Shown piece after piece: positions 8,416-16,094 of a stretch of DNA of 33,307 nt; the first letter of the stretch is position 1, and each line of letters begins with the position of its first letter. A program made the translations under genes and the position numbers. The notes beneath the pieces are model-generated. The model searched no databases. It worked only from the letters and a program-made list of their open reading frames with translations, and was not told the DNA's origin. Source of the stretch: Bacteroidales bacterium UBA6366 (lineage in GTDB: Bacteria; Bacteroidota; Bacteroidia; Bacteroidales; UBA932); NCBI GenBank assembly GCA_002438845.1, contig DJRG01000001.1, positions 1 through 33,307 of the forward strand, given 5' to 3'.

Positions 8416-8456
8416 AATATGGCAAAAGGGGCAATTTGTGTCTTTTCCACCATATT
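8416..8456 (-). promoter_or_regulatory. Operator-like inverted repeat, copy 2
   Basis: Arms AATATGG (8416-8422) and CCATATT (8450-8456) are exact complements at the same 41-base overall length as copy 1 (4265-4305), and the distance to the TAACTTTG box is the same 27 bases. Bases between the arms are also partly conserved (GGCAA..TG.GTCT.TT). Confidence 0.6.
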
Positions 8457-8567
8457 TCCGCCAAATTCCATCGTTAGGTACGTCATATTCTGCCATTGGA
8501 ATATCCTTTCAACGTGGAGAACGAGAAGAACAACCTTATTATCCTATTATCCTATAAAAGATTTAAG

Positions 8568-8599
8568 TTTGAATATTCCAGAAAAAATGCCTATCTTTG
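8568..8599 (+). promoter_or_regulatory. rplM-rpsI promoter
   Basis: TTTG at 8568-8571, a 20-base spacer, and TATCTTTG at 8592-8599 match the Bacteroidota vegetative promoter. Transcription should begin a few bases past 8599, giving a leader of about 55-60 bases before the GTG start of rplM. Confidence 0.75.
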
Positions 8600-8625
8600 C
8601 GACCCCTATGTTGTGTAGGGATCGC
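8599..8625 (+). promoter_or_regulatory. Hairpin in the rplM leader (candidate L13 autoregulatory leader)
   Basis: GCGA (8599-8602) pairs with TCGC (8622-8625) and CCCTA (8604-8608) with TAGGG (8616-8620), with one C-A mismatch between and a 7-base loop. It lies at or next to the 5' end of the transcript. Ribosomal leader candidates have been proposed upstream of rplM in Bacteroidia; I recall this but cannot check the match here. Confidence 0.5.
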
Positions 8626-8659
8626 AATATTTTATGTTAAACCATTAAAGATCAAGACA

Positions 8660-9112
8660 GTGGACACACTTAGCTACAAAACAGTCTCCTTGAACAAGGC
8701 TACTGTACAGAAAGAGTGGGTCGTTATCGATGCCACGGATCTGGCACTCGGACGTCTTGCCTCAAGGATTGCTCTTGTCCTCCGCGGCAAGAACAAGCCG
8801 GGATTCACCCCTCATGTTGACTGCGGTGACAACGTCATCGTCATCAACGCCGAGAAGGTTGTTCTCAAAGGAAGCAAGATGACTGACCGTGTTTACGTTC
8901 GCTACACCGGTTATCCGGGTGGACAGCGTTTCACGACTCCGAAGGAGATCCTGGAGAAGAGACCCGCTGAACTCGTTAGGAGAGCAGTGAAGGGTATGCT
9001 CCCTAAGACCCGTCTTGGTGACAAGATCATCAACAACCTGCACGTCTACGCAGGCCCAGAGCATCCTCACCAGGCCCAGAACCCTAGAGAAATTAAGTTG
9101 AACGAAATCTAA
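8660..9112 (+). CDS. rplM: 50S ribosomal protein L13 (uL13)
   Basis: With the GTG start at 8660 the product is 150 residues and begins (M)DTLSYKTVSLNKATV, as in other Bacteroidales L13 proteins. The longer open frame from 8597 would run through the promoter box and leader hairpin, so it is rejected. Family motifs include WVVIDATDLALGRLAS, GKNKPGFTPHVDCGD and YRYTGYPGG-like VRYTGYPGGQR, then MLPKTRLG and YAGPEHPHQAQ near the end. L13 is an early-assembly protein of the large subunit. It is followed by rpsI after 8 bases, the usual two-gene operon. Confidence 0.97.
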   Translation: MDTLSYKTVSLNKATVQKEWVVIDATDLALGRLASRIALVLRGKNKPGFTPHVDCGDNVIVINAEKVVLKGSKMTDRVYVRYTGYPGGQRFTTPKEILEKRPAELVRRAVKGMLPKTRLGDKIINNLHVYAGPEHPHQAQNPREIKLNEI

Positions 9113-9120
9113 CAGAGCAA

Positions 9121-9510
9121 ATGGAACAGAAAAACGCCCTTGGAAGACGTAAATCAGCCGTAGCTCGTGTTTATCTCGCAGCTGGTCAAGGCAATGTCAC
9201 AATCAACGGCCGCAGTCTTGAGGAGTACTTCAAGACAGACGCTCTCCGTTACATAGTGAATCAGCCTTTTGCGGTTACGAAGACAGAAGGTCAGTTTGAC
9301 GTGAAGGTTAACGTTGTCGGTGGCGGCACCAAAGGCCAGGCCGAAGCTGTAAGACTCGGAATCTCCCGCGCTCTTAGCGATCTGGACAGAGAGGCTTACC
9401 GTTCAGTCCTCAAGGCCGAAGGCTTCCTGACACGTGACTCCCGCGAGGTCGAGAGAAAGAAACCTGGTCAGCCTGGCGCACGTGCGCGCTTCCAGTTCAG
9501 CAAGCGTTAG
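9121..9510 (+). CDS. rpsI: 30S ribosomal protein S9 (uS9)
   Basis: The 129-residue product has the N-terminal ALGRRKSAVARVYL motif, the central GGGTKGQAEAVRLGISRAL segment and the C-terminal KKPGQPGARARFQFSKR tail, which reaches toward P-site tRNA in the small subunit. Length is normal for the family. It lies 8 bases after rplM and shares its promoter. The 237-base gap after it is unusually long for this cluster and appears structured. Confidence 0.97.
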   Translation: MEQKNALGRRKSAVARVYLAAGQGNVTINGRSLEEYFKTDALRYIVNQPFAVTKTEGQFDVKVNVVGGGTKGQAEAVRLGISRALSDLDREAYRSVLKAEGFLTRDSREVERKKPGQPGARARFQFSKR

Positions 9511-9551
9511 TCTTGTCTGTATTGTAAGGCCGCATAAGCTGGTTTATGAAA

Positions 9552-9587
9552 AAGCACAGTCCGGTGCTTCAAATCCCGCGGACTTTT
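9552..9587 (+). promoter_or_regulatory. Candidate pseudoknot or attenuator upstream of rpsB
   Basis: AAGCAC (9552-9557) pairs with GTGCTT (9564-9569). The 6-base loop between them, AGTCCG (9558-9563), is the exact complement of CGGACT (9579-9584), which is followed by TTT. The two pairings could coexist as a pseudoknot or compete as alternative hairpins, the second resembling a weak terminator. A further small hairpin, TGGTC-aag-GACCA, follows in the same gap. I see no TAnnTTTG promoter in 9511-9747. Confidence 0.5.
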
Positions 9588-9747
9588 CGCTGGATGAGAA
9601 TCCGATGAACACTACCGGGGATTGCCGGGACTGCGGAAAATCTCGGAGACTGGTCAAGGACCACTGCTCGGAGATTGAAGAAAAGAGCCTTCAGGCTGAC
9701 GGCAAAAGGTCTGAGGGAAAGTTTAAACAAAAAACAAGAATTTTAAA

Positions 9748-10602
9748 ATGCCACGCACAAATTTCCAAGAACTTCTTGATGCAGGTGTACATTTCGGACA
9801 TCTGGCCAGGAAATGGAACCCTAAGATGGCTCCATACATCTTTGACCAGAAGAACGGGATTCACATCATCGACCTGCACAAGACCATCGTCAAGATAGAC
9901 GAGGCTGCTGACGCAATGAAAGAGCTTGCGCGTTCAGGTCGCAAGATTCTCTTCGTAGCCACAAAGAAACAGGCTAAGGAGATCGTTGCAGAAAAGGCTA
10001 CGGCAGTCAATATGCCATCGATAACCGAGCGCTGGGCTGGTGGTATGCTTACCAACTTCCCGACAATCCGCAAGGCTATCAAGAAGATGAACACCATCGA
10101 CAAGATGAAGGAGGACGGTACGTTCGACAAGCTCGCCAAGAGAGAGCGTCTGCAGATCAACCGTCAGAGAGAGAAACTTGAAAAGAACCTTGGTTCCATC
10201 AAGGACATGAGCCGTCTCCCGTCAGCTCTTTTCGTGGTTGACGTACAGAAGGAGGCCAACGCCGTCAAGGAGGCCAACCGTCTCAACATCCCGGTATTCG
10301 CATTGGTTGACACTTGTTGCGATCCTACCCCGATTGATTATGTGATACCGGCTAACGACGACGCCACGAAGTCGATCGAGACCATCCTCAACGTCCTTTG
10401 CGGCGCGATTCAGGAAGGCCTCAACGAGAGAAAGCTCGAAAAGGAAAAAGAGGCTAATGAGGAGGCTGCCGAAGGAGATGCTCTCGCAAATCCGACAGGC
10501 AAGAAACTCCGTGCCCGCAAGAGCGCCAAGCCAGTTGACGTGGAGGCTGAGGCCGCTCCGGCCGAAGAAGCCCCAAAGGCTGAGGAACCAAAGGCTGAAT
10601 AA
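9748..10602 (+). CDS. rpsB: 30S ribosomal protein S2 (uS2)
   Basis: The 284-residue product contains the S2 signatures LLDAGVHFGHLARKWNPKM, GIHIIDLHKT, FVATKKQAKEIV, ERWAGGMLTNFPTIR and PVFALVDTCCDPTPIDYVIPANDDA. It exceeds the roughly 240 residues of the E. coli protein because of an Ala/Glu/Lys-rich C-terminal tail (about residues 232-284), common in Bacteroidales. S2 binds the back of the small subunit with S1. The start ATG at 9748 follows an A/T-rich stretch without a Shine-Dalgarno site, as usual in this phylum. It is linked to tsf, 17 bases downstream. Confidence 0.97.
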   Translation: MPRTNFQELLDAGVHFGHLARKWNPKMAPYIFDQKNGIHIIDLHKTIVKIDEAADAMKELARSGRKILFVATKKQAKEIVAEKATAVNMPSITERWAGGMLTNFPTIRKAIKKMNTIDKMKEDGTFDKLAKRERLQINRQREKLEKNLGSIKDMSRLPSALFVVDVQKEANAVKEANRLNIPVFALVDTCCDPTPIDYVIPANDDATKSIETILNVLCGAIQEGLNERKLEKEKEANEEAAEGDALANPTGKKLRARKSAKPVDVEAEAAPAEEAPKAEEPKAE

Positions 10603-10619
10603 TTTAAACAGAACGAGTT

Positions 10620-11612
10620 ATGGCAATTACAGCACAAGACGTAATGAAGTTGCGTAAGATGACTTCAGCCGGAATGATGGACTGCAAGAAGGCTCTCGCC
10701 GAGGCTGAGGGTGACTTTGAGAAGGCTGTCAACATTATCCGTGAAAAAGGCAAACTCGTCGCCGCCAAGCGTGCGGACCGCGAGACCTCAGAGGGTGCGG
10801 TTCTCGTTCGTATCAACGGCAACAAGGGTGTGATCGTGTGCCTTGGCTGCGAGACCGACTTTGTTTCGGCCACACCTGATTTCAAGGCTCTTGCAGCTGA
10901 GATCGCGGATGCCGCCATCGCTTCCTTCCCTGCCGACATCGAAGGCCTGAAGGCAAGCAAGTGCTCTAACGGACACACGGTTGAGGAGGAGATCTCCGCC
11001 CAGACCGGAAAGACCGGTGAGAAGCACGTTCTCGCTTACTATGCCGCCCTTGAGGCCCCGTTCATTGGTGACTATGTTCACTTCAACGGTAAGCTCGGTG
11101 CCATCGTCGCCTTCAATAAGGAGATTCCTGCTGAGCTCGGCAAGGCTGTGGCACAGCAGGTTACAGCCATGAATCCAGTTTCTGTCTCAGCAGCTGACTG
11201 CCCTGCGGAAGTGGTTGAGAAAGAGCGTGAGCTCGCCATCCAGAAGACTAAGGACGAGATGGTTCAGAAGGCTGTCGAGGCCGCTCTCAAGAAGGTAGGC
11301 ATCAATCCTGCCCATGTTGATAGCGAAGATCACATCGAGTCCAACACCGCCAAGGGTTGGATTACTCCTGAGCAGGCTGAGCAGGCTCGTGAGATCATCA
11401 AGACTGTCTCTGCCGAGAAGGCCGCTTCTCTTCCTGAGCAGATGATTCAGAACATCGCCAATGGTAGAATCCAGAAGTTCTTCAAGGAGTCTACCCTTGA
11501 GGAACAGGAGTTTGTACAGTCTGATGACAAGAAGACTGTCGCAGAGTACATCAAGTCTGTAGATCCTGAGGCAAAGGTTGTCGCTTTCAAGAGATTCTCT
11601 CTCAGCGACTAA
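10620..11612 (+). CDS. tsf: Elongation factor Ts
   Basis: The 330-residue product begins MAITAQDVMKLRKMTSAGMMDCKKALAEAEGDFEKAV, the N-terminal UBA-like domain of EF-Ts, with the family signature LRKMTSAGMMDCKKAL. GNKGVIVCLGCETDFVSATPDF carries the conserved E-T-D-F-V motif that contacts EF-Tu. The middle and C-terminal core domains follow, ending KVVAFKRFSLSD. It recycles EF-Tu by GDP/GTP exchange. It lies 17 bases after rpsB and is closed by a clear terminator. Confidence 0.97.
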   Translation: MAITAQDVMKLRKMTSAGMMDCKKALAEAEGDFEKAVNIIREKGKLVAAKRADRETSEGAVLVRINGNKGVIVCLGCETDFVSATPDFKALAAEIADAAIASFPADIEGLKASKCSNGHTVEEEISAQTGKTGEKHVLAYYAALEAPFIGDYVHFNGKLGAIVAFNKEIPAELGKAVAQQVTAMNPVSVSAADCPAEVVEKERELAIQKTKDEMVQKAVEAALKKVGINPAHVDSEDHIESNTAKGWITPEQAEQAREIIKTVSAEKAASLPEQMIQNIANGRIQKFFKESTLEEQEFVQSDDKKTVAEYIKSVDPEAKVVAFKRFSLSD

Positions 11613-11632
11613 TTGTCGGTTCAAAAGATAGG

Positions 11633-11662
11633 AAAGGCTGGCCGGTCGGTCAGCCTTTTTTT
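11633..11662 (+). terminator. Terminator of rpsB-tsf
   Basis: AAAGGCTG (11633-11640) pairs with CAGCCTTT (11651-11658) around a GC-rich centre, and T residues continue to 11662. It starts 21 bases after the tsf stop codon and ends at the -7 box of the next gene. Confidence 0.9.
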
Positions 11663-11663
11663 A

Positions 11664-11671
11664 TAACTTTG
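11664..11671 (+). promoter_or_regulatory. Possible cutC promoter -7 element
   Basis: TAACTTTG at 11664-11671 matches TAnnTTTG, but the -33 position falls in the terminator hairpin and has no TTTG. The ATG at 11676 is only 4 bases further on, so a transcript from here would be leaderless or nearly so. Confidence 0.45.
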
Positions 11672-11675
11672 CGTC

Positions 11676-12347
11676 ATGGAAAGCAAACGATTTCTGGAAT
11701 GCTGCTGCACAGATGCGGCGGAGGCGGTCGAAGCCATGAGCGGCGGGGCGGGGAGAGTCGAACTCTGCGAAGACTTGTCTTGCGGGGGAGTCACCCCCGG
11801 CCGAAGCGACATCGAAGCGACCTTAAGGGCTGTGAATATACCCGTGAACGTGCTGATAAGGGCTCGTGGTGGGGATTTCGTCTACAATGATGATGAGGTC
11901 GAGGCTATGGTGAAGTCCGTCAGGATGTGTCGTGATTTGGGCGTCAACGGGGTTGTGGTCGGAGCTTTGAAGAGGGACGGAAGAGTGGACATGTCCACGG
12001 TCAGGAGGTTGATGGCGGAGGCTGAAGGGCTTCATGTCACATTCCATCGTGCGTTTGACGAGTGCTCTGATCCGTTCAAGGCCTTGGAGGACATCATCAC
12101 GCTGGGGTGCGACAGGCTTTTGACCGCGGGGCATGCCTCCAATGTCAACGACGGTGAGGGCACTCTCAGGGCACTGAATGATAGGGCCGCCGGAAGGATC
12201 ATCATCCTTGCCGGTTCGGGTGTCAGACCATCCAACATCGCCCGTCTGGAGGGGGCAACCGGAATATCAGAGTTCCATTCATCATCCCACGGGCCAGACG
12301 GGAGAACCTCATCTGATGTTGTGTCCGCCATGGTTCGCAGGTGCTGA
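11676..12347 (+). CDS. cutC: CutC family protein
   Basis: The 223-residue product is a TIM-barrel CutC-family protein: FLECCCTDAAEAVEAMSGGAGRVELCEDLSCGGVTPG at the N-terminus, IRARGGDFVYNDDEVEAM, VVGALKRDGRVD, VTFHRAFDE and the later LAGSGVRPSNIARL. It is slightly shorter than the roughly 245 residues common in the family. CutC was first linked to copper tolerance in E. coli, but that link is disputed and the biochemical role is not settled. It follows the tsf terminator and precedes the transporter pair by 26 bases, so the three may be co-transcribed. Confidence 0.9.
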   Translation: MESKRFLECCCTDAAEAVEAMSGGAGRVELCEDLSCGGVTPGRSDIEATLRAVNIPVNVLIRARGGDFVYNDDEVEAMVKSVRMCRDLGVNGVVVGALKRDGRVDMSTVRRLMAEAEGLHVTFHRAFDECSDPFKALEDIITLGCDRLLTAGHASNVNDGEGTLRALNDRAAGRIIILAGSGVRPSNIARLEGATGISEFHSSSHGPDGRTSSDVVSAMVRRC

Positions 12348-12373
12348 TGGGCGCTTCGTTACAAAAATATAAA

Positions 12374-12958
12374 ATGAATATGTCAAACAATCAAACAGAA
12401 AATCATCCCTGTGAAGTTTCCTTGTGGCGGATTTTCCTGGTCTTCGCCAAATTGGGAGCCTTCACCATCGGCGGAGGGTACGCGATGATCCCTCTGATCC
12501 GGGACGAAATGATCAAAAGAAATTGGATGACCGACGAGGAACTGCCGGACATCATCGCGATGGCCCAGTCCGCGCCTGGAGTGCTTGCTGTGAATATGTC
12601 CATATTTGTCGGCCATAAGCTCCATGGGGTGAAAGGCAGTGTCATAGCGACCCTCGGGTCGGTGCTTCCTTCGTTCGTCACCATTCTGCTGATCGCTATG
12701 ATATTCACCAACTTCCGGGACAATCCCGTGGTCGAGCGAATATTCAAAGGCATCCGTCCCGTTGTGGTGTCCCTGATTGCCGTGCCGATGATCAACATGG
12801 CCCGGAAGAACAACAAAACCTGGTGGGCCTGGGCAATCTCTGCGCTCACGCTCTTTCTGGTGGCGTTCCTCAGCTTTTCTCCGATCTACATATTGTTGGT
12901 GTTGATCGTCGCCTCTGTCGGCATCGCTGTCATCAAAAACAAGAAGGAGGCTGAATAA
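12374..12958 (+). CDS. Chromate transporter family protein, first half
   Basis: From the ATG at 12374 the product is 194 residues (MNMSNNQTENH..). The open frame extends to 12341, but that part overlaps the end of cutC. It is one CHR domain (Chromate_transp family) with the motif FTIGGGYAMIPL at about residues 35-46, then ITMAQSAPG-like IIAMAQSAPGVLAVNMSIFVGHK and several membrane helices. Together with the next gene it forms a short-chain CHR pair, which corresponds to the two halves of full-length ChrA. The substrate in anaerobic Bacteroidota is unknown; chromate or sulphate export is only the family default. The stop codon overlaps the next start by one base (TAATG). Confidence 0.9.
   Translation: MNMSNNQTENHPCEVSLWRIFLVFAKLGAFTIGGGYAMIPLIRDEMIKRNWMTDEELPDIIAMAQSAPGVLAVNMSIFVGHKLHGVKGSVIATLGSVLPSFVTILLIAMIFTNFRDNPVVERIFKGIRPVVVSLIAVPMINMARKNNKTWWAWAISALTLFLVAFLSFSPIYILLVLIVASVGIAVIKNKKEAE
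12946..12950 (+). promoter_or_regulatory. Shine-Dalgarno site for the second CHR gene
   Basis: GGAGG lies 7 bases before the ATG at 12958, inside the end of the upstream gene. Strong Shine-Dalgarno sites are rare in Bacteroidota, and with the TAATG overlap this points to translational coupling that keeps the two transporter halves in balance. The coding context (AAG AAG GAG GCT GAA) could also produce it by chance. Confidence 0.5.
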
Positions 12959-13560
12959 TGACTGAACTTACTCTTATCCTCCAGCTTTTCTGGGTGTTCT
13001 TTGTCATCGGACTCTTCACCTTCGGTGGCGGCTACGCCATGCTTTCCTTCATCCAGACTCAGGTTGTCGTGGCCCATGGATGGCTGACAGAGAGTGCCTT
13101 CACCGACATCGTGGCCATCTCTCAGATGACCCCTGGTCCCGTCGGAATAAACTGCGCCACCTATGTCGGCTATGAGGTCCTGCATCAGGCCGGCGCGAGT
13201 CATCTGGTCGGAATCATCGGCTCGCTGTCGGCGACATTCGCCGTGATCCTACCGTCTTTCATGATCGTTCTGGCGATTGTTAAGTTTTACACTAAGTTCA
13301 AGAACAGCAGGGTCTTCGCCAGTGTCCTCGGCAGCCTTCGCCCGGCAGTGGTCGGGCTGATCGGAGCGGCGGCCTTGATCCTGATGTTCACGGTTGACTG
13401 GGACGGACTCACGCCTCAAATCAGCGTGGTCAAGGAAAACTTCCCTGACTGGATCAGCTGGGCCTTGTTCGCCGCGGCGGTCATCGCGTCGATGGTCTTC
13501 AAGGTCGGCCCGATCAAAATCATAGTGGCAGGAGGAATTCTTGGGCTTCTTTTGTACTGA
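12958..13560 (+). CDS. Chromate transporter family protein, second half
   Basis: The 200-residue product is the partner CHR domain, with FTFGGGYAMLSFIQTQ at about residues 21-36, then ISQMTPGPVGINCATYVGYE and four to five hydrophobic segments. It mirrors the motifs of the preceding gene (GGGYAM and Q..PG), as expected for an inverted or parallel two-subunit transporter. The start overlaps the upstream stop codon by one base and has its own GGAGG. It ends 66 bases before the GH20 gene. Confidence 0.9.
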   Translation: MTELTLILQLFWVFFVIGLFTFGGGYAMLSFIQTQVVVAHGWLTESAFTDIVAISQMTPGPVGINCATYVGYEVLHQAGASHLVGIIGSLSATFAVILPSFMIVLAIVKFYTKFKNSRVFASVLGSLRPAVVGLIGAAALILMFTVDWDGLTPQISVVKENFPDWISWALFAAAVIASMVFKVGPIKIIVAGGILGLLLY

Positions 13561-13626
13561 TAACCGAAAGTATTTCGTATATTTATAGCCTTTTCGACAC
13601 ATGATGCAACATTAAAATATTCATAA

Positions 13627-15276
13627 ATGAAAAAGATTATCTTTATTCTTTCCACCATGCTTCTTTTCGCGCCTTCCCACATGAAGGCCAAAGAGGCCGA
13701 GACTACGATCAACGTCATTCCGTATCCTCAAAGTGTTGAGATAGGCAAGGGGACGTTCAAGGGTGCAGGCGCAAATTTCAACTGTGACCAGTCGATTGAC
13801 GCCAAGAGCCAGACTCTCATCAAGGAACTTGCCGACAAGATGACATTCATAAGCGGCAGGATAAGCTCTTACGCCACACCTGTGGGTCTCGGAAAAGACT
13901 GCGGCAAAGTCAAAGGATTCATATTCCTGAATGATTCCACTCTTGCCGATGAGGAATATTCCATCTCTATCACCAAGGCCAACTGCACGGTACGGGCTTC
14001 CTCGTACAACGGCTTCCTTTATGCCATCCAGACCCTGAAGCAGTTGACAAGTGTCAGCATATTCGGAGAGAATCCTGACCCTGCCGAGAAGTTCCTCTTC
14101 CCTTGCGTCCGGATTCAGGACAGGCCGCGCTTCGGCTACAGAGGAATGCATCTTGACTGCTCAAGGCATTTCTTCTCGGTCGAGGAAGTCAAGAGGTACC
14201 TTGACATAATGGCTCTTTACAAGCTCAACCGTTTCCACTGGCACCTGACCGATGATCAGGGTTGGCGCGTCGAGATCAAGAAATATCCTAAGCTGACTGA
14301 GGTCGGCGCTTTCAGAAACGGAACCGTGATCAAGAAAGACTGGGACAGCAACGACGGCATCCGCTACGGGGGCTATTACACTCAGGAGCAGATGAAGGAC
14401 ATCGTCGCCTATGCGGCGAAACTCGGGATTGTCGTCATTCCTGAGATTGACCTTCCGGGGCACATGATGGGTGCGCTCGCTGGTTATCCGGAGCTTGGGT
14501 GTACGGGTGGACCTTACGAGGTGTGGACCAGATGGGGCATCTCCGATCAGGTCCTTTGCCCGGGCAAGGAAGGAATGTTCACGTTCCTTGAGGATGTGTT
14601 CACGGAGCTTATGGACATCTTCCCTTCTGAATATATCCACATCGGCGGGGATGAGTGCCCGAAGTCGGAATGGGAAAAGTGTCCGGCCTGTCAGGCCAGG
14701 ATCAAGGAACTGGGCATCAAGGCGGATGGTCAGCACACTGCCGAGCAGTTCCTCCAGAGCTATGTCACCTCCCGTGTCCAGAAATTCCTTGGCGATCATG
14801 GCCGAAAGATCATCGGCTGGGATGAAATCCTTGAGGGAGAGCTCGGCGAGGGTGCGACTGTCATGTCATGGAGAGGGACGATTGGCGGCGTAAAGGCATC
14901 ATCTATGGGCTTTGACGTGATCATGACCCCTAACACTTACTGCTACTTTGACTACTATCAGTCTCAGGATCTGGACAAAGAACCTTTCGGCATCGGTGGG
15001 GACCTCCCTTGGGAGAAAGTTTACGGCTACGAGCCTCTTGAGGGCTTGGATGGGGAACAGCGGAAGCACATTCTCGGTGTTCAGGCCAACCTTTGGACTG
15101 AGTATGTAGCGACCCCGGAGCACTTGGAGTATATGCTTTTGCCAAGGATGTCTGCTCTTAGCGAGGTTCAATGGTGTAAGCCGGAGAACAAGAACCCGGA
15201 AAGGTTCAAAACTGCCATGGAGGCTGAATCATTCAAGATTTTCGACATCTTGGGGTACAATTACCGCAAGTTCTAA
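13627..15276 (+). CDS. Beta-N-acetylhexosaminidase (GH20)
   Basis: The 549-residue product has a Sec signal (MKKIIFILSTMLLFAPSHMKA) and an N-terminal GH20b-like domain (about 28-150, INVIPYPQSVEIGKGTF). The GH20 catalytic barrel follows from about 165: FHWHLTDDQGWRVEIKKYP, IPEIDLPGHMMGAL and HIGGDECPKSEW. In the last motif Asp342 and Glu343 match the family's substrate-assisted catalytic pair, Glu being the general acid. It removes terminal GlcNAc or GalNAc from glycans, probably in the periplasm or at the surface, consistent with host-glycan use. A cyclophilin lipoprotein gene begins 6 bases after its stop, so the two are co-transcribed. I see no consensus promoter in the gap before it. Confidence 0.95.
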   Translation: MKKIIFILSTMLLFAPSHMKAKEAETTINVIPYPQSVEIGKGTFKGAGANFNCDQSIDAKSQTLIKELADKMTFISGRISSYATPVGLGKDCGKVKGFIFLNDSTLADEEYSISITKANCTVRASSYNGFLYAIQTLKQLTSVSIFGENPDPAEKFLFPCVRIQDRPRFGYRGMHLDCSRHFFSVEEVKRYLDIMALYKLNRFHWHLTDDQGWRVEIKKYPKLTEVGAFRNGTVIKKDWDSNDGIRYGGYYTQEQMKDIVAYAAKLGIVVIPEIDLPGHMMGALAGYPELGCTGGPYEVWTRWGISDQVLCPGKEGMFTFLEDVFTELMDIFPSEYIHIGGDECPKSEWEKCPACQARIKELGIKADGQHTAEQFLQSYVTSRVQKFLGDHGRKIIGWDEILEGELGEGATVMSWRGTIGGVKASSMGFDVIMTPNTYCYFDYYQSQDLDKEPFGIGGDLPWEKVYGYEPLEGLDGEQRKHILGVQANLWTEYVATPEHLEYMLLPRMSALSEVQWCKPENKNPERFKTAMEAESFKIFDILGYNYRKF

Positions 15277-15282
15277 TTTTTA

Positions 15283-16065
15283 ATGAATATGCGAAAGAAT
15301 ATTTTTGCCATTATTCTCTGCTTGGCAACATCCGCCTTTGTTTTTGGTTGTGGCAATGGAGCCAAGAAAGCAGCGGCGGAAGCAGAGGCAGCTACAGCGG
15401 CGGCAGAGGCTGCGACAGAGAAAGCCCGCCAAGACTCGATCGCTGCCGCAGAGTTGGCCGCAAAAGAAAAGACAGCAATGGAAATTTTAGCTAATTTGCC
15501 GGAAGAACCGGTATTTGACATCGTGACGAATCTCGGCACGATCAAAGTGAAACTCTACAGCAAGACCCCGAAGCATCGCGAGAACTTCGCTAAACTGGCT
15601 TTGACCGGCTACTATGACAGCCTTCTCTTCCACAGGGTCATCAACGGTTTCATGATCCAAGGCGGAGACCCTTACACCCGTGACACTTCCGCCGCCGCTG
15701 TGGCGAAGTACGGCCAGGGTGGTCCTGGTTACACGGTGCCGGCTGAGTTTGTCCCTGAATATACCCACAAGAAAGGCGCTCTCGCCGCCGCCCGAAGGGG
15801 AGACGTGGCGAACCCGATGAAAGAATCATCCGGTTCCCAGTTCTACATCGTGCAGGATGCCGGAGCATGCGCCCAGCTTGATGGTGCGTACACGGTTTTC
15901 GGCGAGACGGTCAGTGGCCTTGACATCATTGACAGGATAGCTCAGGTCGCGACCGACCAAAGGGACAAACCTTTGGTGGATGTCCGGATAAAGACCATCA
16001 AGCTGGACGATAGTTGTATGCCAAAGACTGTGAGCGCTTCCGAGGAAGTCTCCGGGACGAAGTAA
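15283..16065 (+). CDS. Cyclophilin-type peptidyl-prolyl isomerase lipoprotein
   Basis: The 260-residue product has a lipoprotein signal ending FVFGC (Cys23 from the first Met). An Ala/Glu-rich helical spacer (about 27-70) joins it to a cyclophilin domain (about 80-245). Key motifs are FHRVINGFMIQGGDP, with the catalytic Arg and Phe, GPGYTVPAEF and SGSQFYIV. It speeds prolyl isomerisation in exported proteins, held at a membrane facing the periplasm or the surface. The gene starts ATGAATATG; either ATG could be used. It follows GH20 by 6 bases, but I infer no specific functional tie. Confidence 0.93.
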   Translation: MNMRKNIFAIILCLATSAFVFGCGNGAKKAAAEAEAATAAAEAATEKARQDSIAAAELAAKEKTAMEILANLPEEPVFDIVTNLGTIKVKLYSKTPKHRENFAKLALTGYYDSLLFHRVINGFMIQGGDPYTRDTSAAAVAKYGQGGPGYTVPAEFVPEYTHKKGALAAARRGDVANPMKESSGSQFYIVQDAGACAQLDGAYTVFGETVSGLDIIDRIAQVATDQRDKPLVDVRIKTIKLDDSCMPKTVSASEEVSGTK

Positions 16066-16094
16066 TCTGCCTGTTTTGAGCGTAAAATAATGGT

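Noticed and set aside
8282..8464. 60-codon minus-strand ORF whose peptide resembles the extension at 4212-4283
   Set aside because: The similarity (PYSF..PANFA) comes from the shared operator-promoter DNA, not from a protein family.
8597..8659. N-terminal extension of rplM
   Set aside because: It overlaps the promoter and leader hairpin; known L13 proteins of the order start at the DTLSYKT position, here a GTG codon.
9434..9898. 154-codon ORF with a CxxC-H-C-like segment across the rpsI-rpsB gap
   Set aside because: It overlaps both ribosomal genes in another frame and has no plausible start; the Cys residues look accidental.
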